Assembly: GCA_000156295.1 (NCBI GenBank)
Contig: DS999239.1
Location: 1 to 61,120, forward strand
Origin: a marine gamma proteobacterium HTCC2148
GTDB lineage: Bacteria; Pseudomonadota; Gammaproteobacteria; Pseudomonadales; Halieaceae
Length of the DNA stretch: 61,120 nucleotides
Direction of reading: 5' to 3'
Shown: positions 27,243 through 37,671 of the stretch, piece by piece
How the letters are laid out: each line of letters opens with the position of its first letter
How positions within the stretch are numbered: position 1 is the first letter of the stretch
Position numbers and translations under genes: made by a program
The notes under the pieces: generated by a model
Seen by the model: only the letters and a program-made list of their open reading frames with translations
The model's database searches: none
What the model was told of the DNA's origin: nothing

Positions 27243-28823
27243 TCAGGAGTGAGCGTGCGCCGAATCAATTTTAGGCGGCGTTTCGAACGTATGGTAAGGA
27301 GCAGGCGTAGGAATTGTCCACTCCAAGCCTTCAGCGCCGTCCCAAACCTTTTCTTCAGAAGTCGGCTTACCAGACACGATCGTTGCTATCACGTTGTAAA
27401 GGAACATGATCTGCGAGGCGCCATAAATGAAGGCGCCGATCGAAGACATCATATTGAAGTCCGCGAACTGCAGAGCATAGTCGGGAATACGACGCGGCAT
27501 ACCTGCCAGCCCCACGAAGTGCTGCGGGAAGAAGGCGAGGTTGAAGCCGACAAACGAGATCCAGAAATGCGTCTTACCCATCGCCTCGTTGTACATTTTA
27601 CCGCACCACTTGGGCAACCAGTAGTAGACCGCTGCAGTCATAGAGAAAACCGCGCCAGCGACCATGACATAGTGGAAGTGAGCAACCACAAAGTAAGAGT
27701 CGTGATACTGGAAGTCGGCCGGCGCAATTGACAGCATCAGGCCGGTGAAACCACCAATAGTAAATAGCACCAGGAAGCCAAGCGAGAACAGCATGGGGGT
27801 CTCAAACGATAAAGAGCCGCGCCACATCGTGGAAATCCAGTTGAATACCTTCACCCCTGTGGGTACTGCAATCAGCATGGTGGCGTACATAAAGAACAGC
27901 TCACCCGCTACTGGCATACCCACCGTATACATGTGGTGAGCCCACACAATGAAGGACAGGAATGCGATAGAGGCTGTTGCGTACACCATGGAATCATAAC
28001 CAAACAGCGGCTTGCGCGAGAACGCAGGAATGATCTGCGAAACTACGCCAAAGGCGGGGAGGATGATGATGTACACCTCTGGATGTCCGAAGAACCAGAA
28101 TACGTGCTGGAACAACACCGGGTCACCGCCACCGGCCGCCGAGAAGAAGCTGGTGCCAAAGTGAATATCCATCAACATCATGGTGACCGCCCCGGCTAGA
28201 ACCGGCATAACCGCAACCAGCAGGAAAGCAGTGATCAGCCAGGTCCACACAAATAGCGGCATCTTCATGTAAGTCATGCCAGGAGCGCGCATGTTCATTA
28301 CCGTCGCAATGATATTAATGGAGCCCATGATGGATGACAGACCCAGTACGTGTACTGAGAAGATGAAGAATGTGACTGACGGCGGAGCGTAAGTAGTCGA
28401 CAGCGGAGCGTAAAAGGTCCAGCCAAAGGCGGGCGCTCCACCTTCCATGAACAATGTTGATGCCAGCAGCAAAAACGTTGGCGGCAGAATCCAGAAGCTC
28501 CAGTTGTTCATCCGTGGCAGCGCCATGTCCGGCGCTCCGATCATCATCGGGATCATCCAGTTAGCCAAGCCAACGAAAGAGGGCATAATCGCCCCAAACA
28601 CCATGACTAAGCCGTGCAGAGTCGTCATCTGGTTGAAAAAGGCGGGCTCTACCAGCTGCATGCCGGGCTGGAACAGCTCGGCACGAATGACCATGGCAAA
28701 GAAGCCACCCATAATAAACATTGCGAACGAAAACCACAGGTACATGGTTCCGATATCTTTGTGGTTAGTGGTGAAAAGCCACCGACCTATGCCCTTCGCA
28801 GGGCCGTGATGATGATCTCCCAT
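27243..28823 (-). CDS. coxA: Cytochrome c oxidase subunit I
   Basis: Catalytic heme-copper subunit of 526 residues with twelve helices. Visible features are the low-spin heme region MTTLHGLVMVFGA, the CuB/cross-linked tyrosine motif FGHPEVYIIILPAFG (type A1 D-channel family), WAHHMYTVGM, and HDSYFVVAHFHYV for the distal ligands. It is preceded by coxB and followed by ctaG. Whether it binds heme a or o cannot be read from sequence. Confidence 0.97.
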   Translation of the reverse strand: MGDHHHGPAKGIGRWLFTTNHKDIGTMYLWFSFAMFIMGGFFAMVIRAELFQPGMQLVEPAFFNQMTTLHGLVMVFGAIMPSFVGLANWMIPMMIGAPDMALPRMNNWSFWILPPTFLLLASTLFMEGGAPAFGWTFYAPLSTTYAPPSVTFFIFSVHVLGLSSIMGSINIIATVMNMRAPGMTYMKMPLFVWTWLITAFLLVAVMPVLAGAVTMMLMDIHFGTSFFSAAGGGDPVLFQHVFWFFGHPEVYIIILPAFGVVSQIIPAFSRKPLFGYDSMVYATASIAFLSFIVWAHHMYTVGMPVAGELFFMYATMLIAVPTGVKVFNWISTMWRGSLSFETPMLFSLGFLVLFTIGGFTGLMLSIAPADFQYHDSYFVVAHFHYVMVAGAVFSMTAAVYYWLPKWCGKMYNEAMGKTHFWISFVGFNLAFFPQHFVGLAGMPRRIPDYALQFADFNMMSSIGAFIYGASQIMFLYNVIATIVSGKPTSEEKVWDGAEGLEWTIPTPAPYHTFETPPKIDSAHAHS

Positions 28824-28838
28824 CGTGAAGTCCTCCGA

Positions 28839-29984
28839 CTAGCCTTTCTTGTGGTTAAAGACATCAATAGGCTGAACCATGTCACCCATATTGTTGCCAA
28901 ATGCATTTCGCTGATATGTGATTACCGCCGCCATATCGACATCGTTCAGCTGGCTACCAAAAGCCTGCATCGCTGTACCCGGTACACCGTTAATACCGAT
29001 GTTCAGATGGCCCGCAAGCTCACCTGTAGCAACAGCGCTGCCGGCGATTGCCGTACCAACACCACCTTCACCAGATGCGCCGTGGCAGGCCAGGCAACTG
29101 CGCTCGTACGTTGCCTTGCCACGCTCCATGAGTTCGTCCATAGAGAAGGTTTGAGCCATCAAATCCTTGATTTGCGCTGCCTCTCCCTGCTTCTCAGCTA
29201 ACCACTGAGCGTACTCTTCTTTGCTGACAACATTGACCACAATGGGCATGAAGCCGTGTTCTTTGCCACACAGTTCAGCACACTGTCCGCGGTAAATACC
29301 TTCCACTGTTGTGCGGGTCCAGGCTTCGTTAATAAAGCCGGGAACTGCATCTTTTTTGACCGCAAGTTCAGGAACCCACCAGGAGTGAATGACATCGTTG
29401 CCGGTTACCAGGAAGCGCACTTTAGTATCGACAGGCAGCACCAGAGGCTCATCAACTTCCAGTAGGTAATGCTCACCCTTCTCTGTCGTGTTATAAATCT
29501 CATCCTGAGCGGTGCGCAAGTTAGAAAAGAAGCTTACGTTTTCACCTTCTTCGTTCAGGTATTCGTATTTCCACTTCCACTGAAATCCAGTCACAACTAC
29601 GTCCATATCGGCCTCGTCGTTGTCATAGATTTTGAGCAGCGTAGTAGTAGCTGGAAATGCCATACCGATCAAAATAAAGAACGGAATAATTGTCCAGGCA
29701 ATCTCTACCTTGGTGCTCTCATGAAAGGTAGCGGCAACCGCGCCTTTCGACTTACGGTGGGCATAGATGGAATAAAACATCACCCCAAAAACACCAACGC
29801 CAATGATCGTGCAGATCCAGAAGATGATCATGTGCAGGCTGTATATTTCCTTACCTACAGCAGTCACACCTGGCGACATATTGAACGAGCTTACTTCGCC
29901 GCCCGCGGCCATAGTGGCAGCGCTTAACAACATAAGGACAGGACCGAGCGCGAGTCTGAACAGCCGCTTCGCTTCAAAACACAT
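28839..29984 (-). CDS. coxB: Cytochrome c oxidase subunit II with fused cytochrome c domain
   Basis: CuA-containing subunit with about 381 residues: signal peptide, two helices, a cupredoxin domain with the CuA ligands CAELCGKEHGFM, then a C-terminal cytochrome c domain with CLACH (caa3-type). The ATG at 29984 is preferred: GGAG lies 9 bases upstream and the protein starts directly into the signal peptide. Starts at 29999 and 30023 add charged residues and lack a good site. It is first in the cox operon. Confidence 0.94.
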   Translation of the reverse strand: MCFEAKRLFRLALGPVLMLLSAATMAAGGEVSSFNMSPGVTAVGKEIYSLHMIIFWICTIIGVGVFGVMFYSIYAHRKSKGAVAATFHESTKVEIAWTIIPFFILIGMAFPATTTLLKIYDNDEADMDVVVTGFQWKWKYEYLNEEGENVSFFSNLRTAQDEIYNTTEKGEHYLLEVDEPLVLPVDTKVRFLVTGNDVIHSWWVPELAVKKDAVPGFINEAWTRTTVEGIYRGQCAELCGKEHGFMPIVVNVVSKEEYAQWLAEKQGEAAQIKDLMAQTFSMDELMERGKATYERSCLACHGASGEGGVGTAIAGSAVATGELAGHLNIGINGVPGTAMQAFGSQLNDVDMAAVITYQRNAFGNNMGDMVQPIDVFNHKKG

Positions 29985-30093
29985 TTCCCGTGTCTCCATA
30001 TTTAGTCTGTTTTTAATCCTCACAACCGGTTCTAATTGTTGCCAGCCCTGAACTTGTCACTGAATGGACCCAACATAGGATCGCATTCTGGCA

Positions 30094-30110
30094 GCCCCGG
30101 GTCCCGGGGG
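30094..30110 (-). other. GC-rich hairpin in the coxB leader
   Basis: CCCCGG/CCGGGG with a 3-base loop (30095-30109) inside the roughly 200-base untranslated leader between the predicted promoter and the coxB start. No T-run follows. It might affect mRNA stability or coxB expression. Confidence 0.3.
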
Positions 30111-30197
30111 CAGATGTGATAAAGACAGGGCAAAGATGACCGGCTGACTCAATTTTGCCGACAGTGCGTCCATTGACGGCACCAGCAAAACGCGGCA

Positions 30198-30226
30198 AGT
30201 ATACCCGCAGTGGCTGGCAATCCCAA
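30198..30226 (-). promoter_or_regulatory. Sigma-70-type promoter of the cox operon
   Basis: TTGGGA (30226-30221) and TATACT (30203-30198) on the minus strand with an exact 17-base spacer. The -35 matches consensus at 4 of 6 and the -10 at 5 of 6. It reads toward coxB and predicts a leader of about 200 bases. Confidence 0.6.
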
Positions 30227-30302
30227 GTTTTTACTGCATCAGAAATTCGTCCGTACCTAGACAGTAAAAGGGCTTGAAGCGACAACATCATAAAGAGCAT
30301 AT

Positions 30303-31637
30303 ATGGAAACTAACAAGCAGCTGGACCACAAAATATGGGGCATCGCCTGGCCTGCAATTTTCTCGAATGTGTCCATTCCTTTGCTTGGCCTGGTGGATTC
30401 GGCGATTCTGGGACACCTTGATAGCAGCCTTTACCTGGGCTCTGTTGCCGTTGGGGCCGCACTACTGTCGTTTCTCTACTGGGGATTCAGCTTTTTACGC
30501 ATGGGCACCACTGGCCTGGTAGCCAGGGCAGAGGGCGCTGGCGACACCATCGGTTCTATTTTGGTATTGATGCGCTCTGCTATTCTTGCACTGGCGCTGG
30601 CAGCACTGGTGGTTCTATTGCACCGACCGGTAATCCACCTGGGCCTGTTGTTGATGTCGCCCGCGGAGGACGTGCTGAACCTCGCCCAATCCTACGCTAA
30701 CATTAGAATCGGCAGCGCGCCTGCTGTCTTGGTGACATATACCATCGTCGGTTGGTTCATCGGCCGGCAGAATACGCGTTGGCCCATGTTAATCGTCGTA
30801 GTCACTAATTTAGTCAATATCGGCCTCGATTTTCTGTTCATTATGGGACTGGGGATGAACAGCGATGGCGCTGCTCTTGCCACTGTTATTGCGGAATACC
30901 TAGGCTGCACTATCGCGATCCTGGCGGTTTGGAAACAACTGCAAACAGCAGAACTGTCTCTTATAAAGGGACATTTGGGGAATGTTAGCGCTTACAAACA
31001 ACTTCTGAAGAGCAATAGACATTTATTTGTGCGAACGATGTGCCTGCTGTTCAGTTTTGCCTTTTTTACCGCCCAGGGTGAGAACTTTGGCAGCGAAGTG
31101 CTCGCTGCCAATGCCTTGATGCTCCAACTGCTGATGCTGGCTGCCTATGGTATGGATGGATTTGCATTTGCAGCGGAGGGCCTGGTGGGACAACGGCTGG
31201 GTGGGCGCGACCTGGACGGCTTTTTAAGGGCTGTCAAACGATGCAGTGTTTGGACGATGGTTGCAGCAGGAATAATGAGCCTGGCGTTTCTAACGCTACA
31301 ACCGGTATTCATCAACATTCTCACCGACATCAGTTCCGTTAAAGAACTTATGCGACAGTTTTTCCCCTGGCTTATTGTTCTGCCACTCATTGCAGCGCCA
31401 AGCTATTTGCTGGATGGGGTATTTATCGGGGCCGCCGAAACGCGTTACATGATGTCTACCATGTTACTTAGTGTCTTCTTGGTTTACCTCCCTCTCTGGT
31501 ATCTCTGCACAGGGCTGGGTAATCACGGCTTGTGGCTAGCTTTTACCGCCTTTAATCTCGCCCGGGGGGTCTTTCTTTACATCTGGTTCTGGCGCTTAAA
31601 CAGGGACAATGCCTGGCTTAGAGCAAACGAGGGCTAG
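30303..31637 (+). CDS. MATE family efflux transporter, DinF-like
   Basis: Inner-membrane Na+/H+-driven multidrug and toxin exporter of 444 residues with twelve helices in two similar halves. The start METNKQLDHKIWGIAWPAIFSN, here noted as IWGIAWPAIFSNVSIPLLGL, and VDSAILGHL are typical of the DinF branch, as is MDGFAFAAEGLVGQ in the second half. Substrate is unknown. It is divergent from the cox operon and not obviously linked to it. Confidence 0.9.
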   Translation: METNKQLDHKIWGIAWPAIFSNVSIPLLGLVDSAILGHLDSSLYLGSVAVGAALLSFLYWGFSFLRMGTTGLVARAEGAGDTIGSILVLMRSAILALALAALVVLLHRPVIHLGLLLMSPAEDVLNLAQSYANIRIGSAPAVLVTYTIVGWFIGRQNTRWPMLIVVVTNLVNIGLDFLFIMGLGMNSDGAALATVIAEYLGCTIAILAVWKQLQTAELSLIKGHLGNVSAYKQLLKSNRHLFVRTMCLLFSFAFFTAQGENFGSEVLAANALMLQLLMLAAYGMDGFAFAAEGLVGQRLGGRDLDGFLRAVKRCSVWTMVAAGIMSLAFLTLQPVFINILTDISSVKELMRQFFPWLIVLPLIAAPSYLLDGVFIGAAETRYMMSTMLLSVFLVYLPLWYLCTGLGNHGLWLAFTAFNLARGVFLYIWFWRLNRDNAWLRANEG

Positions 31638-31728
31638 CGTTTTTTGAGCATCGTATTTTGCTACCGCCAACAAACGTCCAGCGGCGCGCTTACGGCTCGC
31701 GACCGCAGATCAGGCTAAAACGGGGGGT

Positions 31729-31983
31729 TTAATTCTCAGAATCTGTCGGATCCACCAGCGTCACGACCTGAGCGGGAGTCTCCACCCTGCGCGCTGCGGC
31801 GCGGCTGACCCGGGTGGGCAGTTCATTTTGGGAAAGTGGGTCAGGGGGACGGGCCTCTGAAAAATCACAGGCCACACATTCTCTGGACTGGGTCTCCATG
31901 TCCACCACGATTTTGTCCATGGCACCGCAGCGAGGACAGACGGCTCCGGCTATAAAACGACGGGTTTGAGGGGGTGTGCTCAT
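31729..31983 (-). CDS. yheV: YheV-type zinc-ribbon protein
   Basis: Small protein of 84 residues with a four-cysteine zinc ribbon, CPRCG (16-20) and CVACDF (36-41), followed by a polar tail. It belongs to the YheV group of unknown function. Its start overlaps the aroE stop by 4 bases, so it is translated from the same leftward transcript. Confidence 0.8.
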   Translation of the reverse strand: MSTPPQTRRFIAGAVCPRCGAMDKIVVDMETQSRECVACDFSEARPPDPLSQNELPTRVSRAAARRVETPAQVVTLVDPTDSEN

Positions 31984-32816
31984 GCAGCCTCCATAGCCTC
32001 GCGAATCTGGTGAATGACAGGGCGAGTTTCCGGGCGCTGACCCCGCCAGAGATAGAACGACTGGGCCGCTTGCTCGACCAGCATACCCAGACCGTCGGAC
32101 ACCGCCCAGGCGGCGTGATGAGCGGCCCAGCGCATAAATGCCGTAGGCTCAGGGCCATACACCATGTCGTAACAGCAACTGCGCTCGGTCAATAGGGTGC
32201 TTGGCAGATCCGGCATCTCGCCGGACAGACCCGCACTACTGGCATTAATCACCAGGTCGAATTGACGCTCACCAATTAAGTCATAGCCTCCGCCTTCGAC
32301 CGTGCCCAGATCAGCGAATTCAGCGGCCAGCTCTTCGGCCTTTGCAGCGGTGCGATTAACAATAAGCAGCTGATCCGGGCGCTCTCTTAGTAAGGGCTCA
32401 AGCACACCACGCACCGCGCCGCCGGCGCCGACAATCAAAATTCGCAAACCCTGAACGACCCAGCCCAGGTTCACAACCATGTCACGCACCAGACCAATGC
32501 CATCAGTATTATCGCCTTCGATCTCTCCACCAGGACCAAATTTCAATGTGTTGACCGCTTGGGCGCGCTCTGCCCGTTCGCTCAATCGATCTGCAAACTG
32601 GCAGGCATCCTGCTTGAAAGGCAGAGTGACATTGAGGCCACTGCCACCGCCTTCAAAGAATCGCTGGGCCGCCTCGGCAAACCCGCCCTCATCGACACGC
32701 ACCGCACGATACTGCATGGCCTGGCTACACTGAGCTGCAAAAGCAGCATGAATAGCCGGCGATTTACTGTGCTTGATCGGATTACCGAATACTGCGTACT
32801 TGTCCTTGTCGGTCAT
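31980..32816 (-). CDS. aroE: Shikimate dehydrogenase AroE
   Basis: NADP-dependent reduction of 3-dehydroshikimate in aromatic amino-acid synthesis; 278 residues. The substrate-binding segment FGNPIKHSKSP is at the N terminus, the catalytic lysine lies in NVTLPFKQDA, and the cofactor loop is VGAGGAVRGVLEPLL. NRTAAKA fits NADP specificity. It starts 3 bases after the hemF stop, in a leftward block hemF-aroE-yheV. Confidence 0.95.
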   Translation of the reverse strand: MTDKDKYAVFGNPIKHSKSPAIHAAFAAQCSQAMQYRAVRVDEGGFAEAAQRFFEGGGSGLNVTLPFKQDACQFADRLSERAERAQAVNTLKFGPGGEIEGDNTDGIGLVRDMVVNLGWVVQGLRILIVGAGGAVRGVLEPLLRERPDQLLIVNRTAAKAEELAAEFADLGTVEGGGYDLIGERQFDLVINASSAGLSGEMPDLPSTLLTERSCCYDMVYGPEPTAFMRWAAHHAAWAVSDGLGMLVEQAAQSFYLWRGQRPETRPVIHQIREAMEAA

Positions 32817-32819
32817 TAT

Positions 32820-33758
<939 letters not shown>

Positions 33759-33797
33759 TTATACGCACCCGGGCAGGGTAACAATAGCTGGAAAGCA

Positions 33798-34364
33798 TCA
33801 CGCCCTGACTAACTCACCGGAAGCCAGATCACGAATAGTACTGGGAGTCTGCGCGTCACCCACTTGGCCGGGCAACATCCCATCGAGCGAGCCGCCAAAG
33901 TAACGCAACACCTGAAAGCCTGCGCGGGGCGGTTGGGCTCCGGCTGGGTTCGCTGAGGTAGAAACCAGCGGTCCACCCCATGCTTCGCAAAGGGAGCGCA
34001 CTACCGGGTGTTGGCTGACACGAACTGCGACTGTTTCAAACCGGCCGTGGACCCAGGGTTGAACTCTCTGTTGGTGCGGCACCAGCCAGGTGTTGGGGCC
34101 AGGCCAGCTGGCGCTCAATTGTTGCTTCTGCGCTTGGGAAAGATCCGCCAATAAAAAGCCTAACTGTTCCACGCTGGCGGCCACCAAAATAAGGCCTTTG
34201 TCCACACTGCGACCTTTGATTGCCAACAGTCGGGACACTGCCTGCTCAGAGTCGGGGTCACAGGATAAACCCCACACCGCCTCAGTAGGACAGGCGACAA
34301 CGCCTTCTCGCCGCAGCGCGGCGACCGCCGCGGACAAACGCAGGGAAGAGGGCGTAAACGGCAA
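33798..34364 (-). CDS. tsaC: Threonylcarbamoyl-AMP synthase TsaC
   Basis: First step of t6A37 tRNA modification, 188 residues, YrdC fold. Motifs are PTEAVWGLSCDP (26-37), the K-R pair in LLAIKGRSVDKGLIL and STSANPAG near the C terminus. No Sua5 C-terminal domain is present, so it is the short YrdC/TsaC form. It follows purE with 2 bases between them. Confidence 0.94.
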   Translation of the reverse strand: MPFTPSSLRLSAAVAALRREGVVACPTEAVWGLSCDPDSEQAVSRLLAIKGRSVDKGLILVAASVEQLGFLLADLSQAQKQQLSASWPGPNTWLVPHQQRVQPWVHGRFETVAVRVSQHPVVRSLCEAWGGPLVSTSANPAGAQPPRAGFQVLRYFGGSLDGMLPGQVGDAQTPSTIRDLASGELVRA

Positions 34365-34366
34365 AA

Positions 34367-34870
34367 TCAGACCTTGAGCGATGCCTGCAACGCGGCATCT
34401 TTTTCCGCAATTTTTGCGGCGTTAGCGGCGCGCTCATCGCGCAACTTCTGGCCCATTTCAGGATCTGCCGTTGAGATAATCTGGGCGGCGAGATAGCCAG
34501 CATTTTTGGCGCCGGCCTTACCAATCGCCACGCTGGCGACGGGGATACCCGCAGGCATCTGTACCGTAGAGAGCAGCGCGTCAAGGCCATCCATAGAAGC
34601 GTTCATGGGCACCCCAATGACAGGCTTGACGGTAGCAGCAGACACTGCGCCCGCGAGGTGGGCCGCCATGCCAGCAGCAGCAATGAAGACCGCGCAGCCG
34701 CGCTCGTCCGCATCTTTGACGTAGTTCTTTGTCACTTCCGGGGTGCGATGCGCCGATGTGATACGAGCCTCGAAAGGGATATCAAAAGAGCGCAGAACAT
34801 CAAAGCTGGCTTCCATAACTGGCAGATCTGAGTCGGATCCCATGACAATTGCGACAAATGGTTTGCTCAT
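34367..34870 (-). CDS. purE: N5-carboxyaminoimidazole ribonucleotide mutase PurE
   Basis: Purine synthesis enzyme of 167 residues. The class I motif [10 protein letters not shown] is at residue 10, ITSAHRTPE follows at about 37, and the glycine-rich [11 protein letters not shown] and GVPM segments are intact. purK, the usual partner, is not adjacent; tsaC follows instead. The mutase class I assignment implies a purK elsewhere in the genome. Confidence 0.94.
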   Translation of the reverse strand: MSKPFVAIVMGSDSDLPVMEASFDVLRSFDIPFEARITSAHRTPEVTKNYVKDADERGCAVFIAAAGMAAHLAGAVSAATVKPVIGVPMNASMDGLDALLSTVQMPAGIPVASVAIGKAGAKNAGYLAAQIISTADPEMGQKLRDERAANAAKIAEKDAALQASLKV

Positions 34871-34959
34871 TGCTTATCTCCTGACTGTGGCGAAGTTGTA
34901 TTCGCCCAAAAAAGCGCGAAATTTAACCAACCCTGCTGCAATTGGCAAGCAAAACAGGG

Positions 34960-35865
34960 CTATCGACTGCGTATATAACCTCCAGGGCAACGATTGACCC
35001 TGCCTGCTAACTCTAGCGACGACAACTCGCCCATCACCTGCCCAACAGGTAGACCGCTGGCAACGACTAATTGGTCCAGACTAATGACCTCAAAGCCCAG
35101 TAGTTCCAGCAGCAAACAGTCTTGCTCGCTAATCGATTCAGGGCTCGGTATTGTCGAAACCTGTGACAGCTCCTGCTGCAACCCAAACAGCGAATCCAGC
35201 TCCTCCAGGATATCCTCGATTCCCAGCACCATTTTAGCACCGTCGCGTATCAGGCTGAGACACCCCGCACCCCCCTTATGGGAAATTGACCAGGGCAGGG
35301 CGAAGACCTCTCGGCCCTGCTCCATTGCACTGGTGGCGGTAATGAGAGAACCGCTGGGTAACGCTGACTCCACGACCAGGACACCCAGCGACAATCCACT
35401 GATAATGCGATTTCGTTTAGGAAAATGATATGGCAATGGTTTAGTGCCGGGCGGAAATTCAGTTACCAGGCAACCAGATGACGCGATCTCTTGCCCCAAC
35501 GGTTCGTGCCTGTGGGGGTAGATCGTCTCAATCCCTGTGGCCATTACTGCAACTGTGTCCCCGCCTGCCGACAGAGCGCCTCGATGTGCTGCGCCATCGA
35601 CACCCAACGCCAAGCCGCTGGTAACCCCCAGCCCGGCGCGCACCGCTGCAACGGCCAACTTATGGGCCGCCTGCAGCCCGGCCGCGCTGGCGCGACGAGC
35701 CCCTACGATCGCCAACTGAGGCCTAGCCAGAAGCATCGGGTTACCGCGCACGTGCAATACAGGCGGCGGGTCAGGGATGGTCTTTAATAGGGGAGGATAA
35801 AGAGGGTCTGCCAGCGACAAAACTTCTGTGCCTGCCGCTCGCAGGTCTCGATCTACAACGCTCAT
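34960..35865 (-). CDS. dprA: DNA processing protein DprA lacking the N-terminal domain
   Basis: RecA-loading, single-strand DNA binding protein of natural transformation. The Rossmann-like core is complete: LAIVGARRAS, GVTSGLALGVDGAAHRGAL, GIETIYPHRHEPL, KRNRIISGLS and SGSLITATSAMEQGREVFALPW. A winged-helix tail (about 240-300) follows. The usual N-terminal SAM/HhH domain of about 80 residues is missing. A stop codon lies one codon upstream of the ATG, AAGGA sits 6 bases before it, and the LysM gene leaves only 83 bases upstream, so this looks like the real start. Confidence 0.9.
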   Translation of the reverse strand: MSVVDRDLRAAGTEVLSLADPLYPPLLKTIPDPPPVLHVRGNPMLLARPQLAIVGARRASAAGLQAAHKLAVAAVRAGLGVTSGLALGVDGAAHRGALSAGGDTVAVMATGIETIYPHRHEPLGQEIASSGCLVTEFPPGTKPLPYHFPKRNRIISGLSLGVLVVESALPSGSLITATSAMEQGREVFALPWSISHKGGAGCLSLIRDGAKMVLGIEDILEELDSLFGLQQELSQVSTIPSPESISEQDCLLLELLGFEVISLDQLVVASGLPVGQVMGELSSLELAGRVNRCPGGYIRSR

Positions 35866-35948
35866 ACATCATCCTTGACGTAATGTCGGTTGGCTTTTGT
35901 GGGGCATTAGCCCCAGAGCACCGCATCCTTGCCGCGCTCTTGGTTAAA

Positions 35949-36980
35949 CTATGGGTTCTTGACCTTGTCCAGCACCTTGAGTGGCCGATTAGACTTTAAG
36001 ACCAGCGCATAGCTGGCTTTGTCGAAAGACTCAAACACCATGGCAAGTCCGGCACGCACGTCTGGCAAGCGCACATTCCCCTGCGCTACCTTGTCGAAAA
36101 CCAGTTCACCGGTTTGGTAGACGGCCAGCACATGACCCACCTCCAGACCATCACGCAGCCCTTTATTAAGCACTACAATGTCTGTCGTTCCGATCTGAGT
36201 AACACCGCCATCGACGGCAATCATGAATCCGTCTTCGATGGGAGTTTCCGGCGCCCTGGGCTGGAAGGCAGCATCCAGAATTCGCTCCTCCAGGGGCAAC
36301 AACCTGTCGGCAATGCGCACTTCCTCGGTGATCCTGTTGATCTCTAACTCGGTTATTGCATCAGTATTGGAAGACTTCAGCTTGGCATTGCCGATATCCT
36401 GAGCCTGGTAGCCCAGCAGCTCTCCGGTTATCGGGTCTGAATAGGTATCGCCCGGACGGTAGATACCGTAGGCTCGTTCTCCATCGGGGAAGGCGCCACG
36501 ACCAAAGATCAGGTCACCGGGCGCACTCAGCAAGCTTCCCTGGTCCCCCGCCACGATATAGGCGGAATTGTTGATCTCATCTGCTGCAAGAATCCTGTGG
36601 CGCAGCAAAAAGGCACCAATTTCATCAAGAGGTATAGTAGGAATAGCGAGATCCAGAGGCGACACCCGCATGTTTGGCGTAAGCTTCACATCGCGGCCAC
36701 GGCGCAAACGAAGACGTGGTTGGCCATCGATCCACACCAGGTAAAGCTCGTCACCGGGGTAAATCAGGTGGGGGTTATCAATTTGTGGATTAACGTCCCA
36801 TAGCTCGGGCCAGAGCCAGGGCTCGCGCAAGTACATACCGGAAATGCCCCAGAGCGTATCGCCTTTTTTAACGATATAGGTCTCTGGCACATCTTCATTG
36901 AGTTCTACCGCTGCGTGAAGGAAACCGCTAAACATTAGCGATGCCAGCAACAGCCAAATTGAGAGTGACCTTGTTTTCAT
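35949..36980 (-). CDS. Secreted LysM peptidoglycan-binding protein
   Basis: Exported protein of about 343 residues. A signal peptide (MKTRSLSIWLLLASLMFSGF, cleaved near HAA) is followed by one LysM domain: YIVKKGDTLWGISGMYL to NPHLIYPGDELYLV. The remaining 250 residues are beta-rich with no known catalytic motif. The same gene lies between dprA and def in Pseudomonas. ATG 36980 is chosen because an earlier ATG at 37028 would precede the signal peptide with charged residues. A cell-wall role is inferred. Confidence 0.9.
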   Translation of the reverse strand: MKTRSLSIWLLLASLMFSGFLHAAVELNEDVPETYIVKKGDTLWGISGMYLREPWLWPELWDVNPQIDNPHLIYPGDELYLVWIDGQPRLRLRRGRDVKLTPNMRVSPLDLAIPTIPLDEIGAFLLRHRILAADEINNSAYIVAGDQGSLLSAPGDLIFGRGAFPDGERAYGIYRPGDTYSDPITGELLGYQAQDIGNAKLKSSNTDAITELEINRITEEVRIADRLLPLEERILDAAFQPRAPETPIEDGFMIAVDGGVTQIGTTDIVVLNKGLRDGLEVGHVLAVYQTGELVFDKVAQGNVRLPDVRAGLAMVFESFDKASYALVLKSNRPLKVLDKVKNP

Positions 36981-37161
36981 TTTTACGTCCCTGCGTGGCC
37001 TTGTTATCTCTGCCCCGTGCGCCTCCACTGGGCACCCCTTATTCCCAGGCAGTATAATAGATTACAGTGTGCTGCCGCGTTATGCCGCTGGCAAGCCTAA
37101 ATGTTACTTTTCCCGCACCTCTTGGCGGGCTATTAAAAACCTGAAAAAGAGCTTTTAAAAC

Positions 37162-37668
37162 ATGGCAGTACTCGAGATCCTGGAGTTTCCCGATCCCCGA
37201 CTTCGCACAGTCGCAGCACCGGTCAACTCGGTAACCGACAAGCACCGACAATTACTAGACGATATGCTCGAAACGATGTACGCCGCTCCCGGCATCGGCC
37301 TGGCTGCAACTCAAGTCAATGTGCATGAGCGCATACTGGTGATCGACCTGTCCGAGAAACAGAACGACCCGCTGGTGTTTATTAATCCAGAAGTGGAGAT
37401 TCTAGACAAGGAACTGGGCGAATATGATGAAGGCTGCCTTTCTGTTCCCGGATATTATGAAACGGTAAACCGACCACAGCGCATTGCAGTAAAGGCGCTT
37501 GGACGAGACGGCAAGCCCTTCTCAAGTGAAATAGAAGGCCTTCTGGCTATTTGCCTGCAGCATGAAATTGACCACCTGGATGGCAAATTGTTTGTAGATT
37601 ATCTGTCGCCCCTGAAGCGCAATCGCATCCGTAAAAAGCTGGAAAAAGACCAGCGGCGGCGAGTCTGA
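37162..37668 (+). CDS. def: Peptide deformylase
   Basis: Removes the N-formyl group from new proteins; 168 residues. All three motifs are intact: GIGLAATQV (motif 1), EGCLSVPG (motif 2, metal-binding Cys) and QHEIDHLDG (motif 3, HExxH). It is the first gene of def-fmt-rsmB and divergent from the LysM gene. TATAAT at 37053-37058 may be its -10 element, but no good -35 accompanies it. Confidence 0.96.
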   Translation: MAVLEILEFPDPRLRTVAAPVNSVTDKHRQLLDDMLETMYAAPGIGLAATQVNVHERILVIDLSEKQNDPLVFINPEVEILDKELGEYDEGCLSVPGYYETVNRPQRIAVKALGRDGKPFSSEIEGLLAICLQHEIDHLDGKLFVDYLSPLKRNRIRKKLEKDQRRRV

Positions 37669-37671
37669 GAA

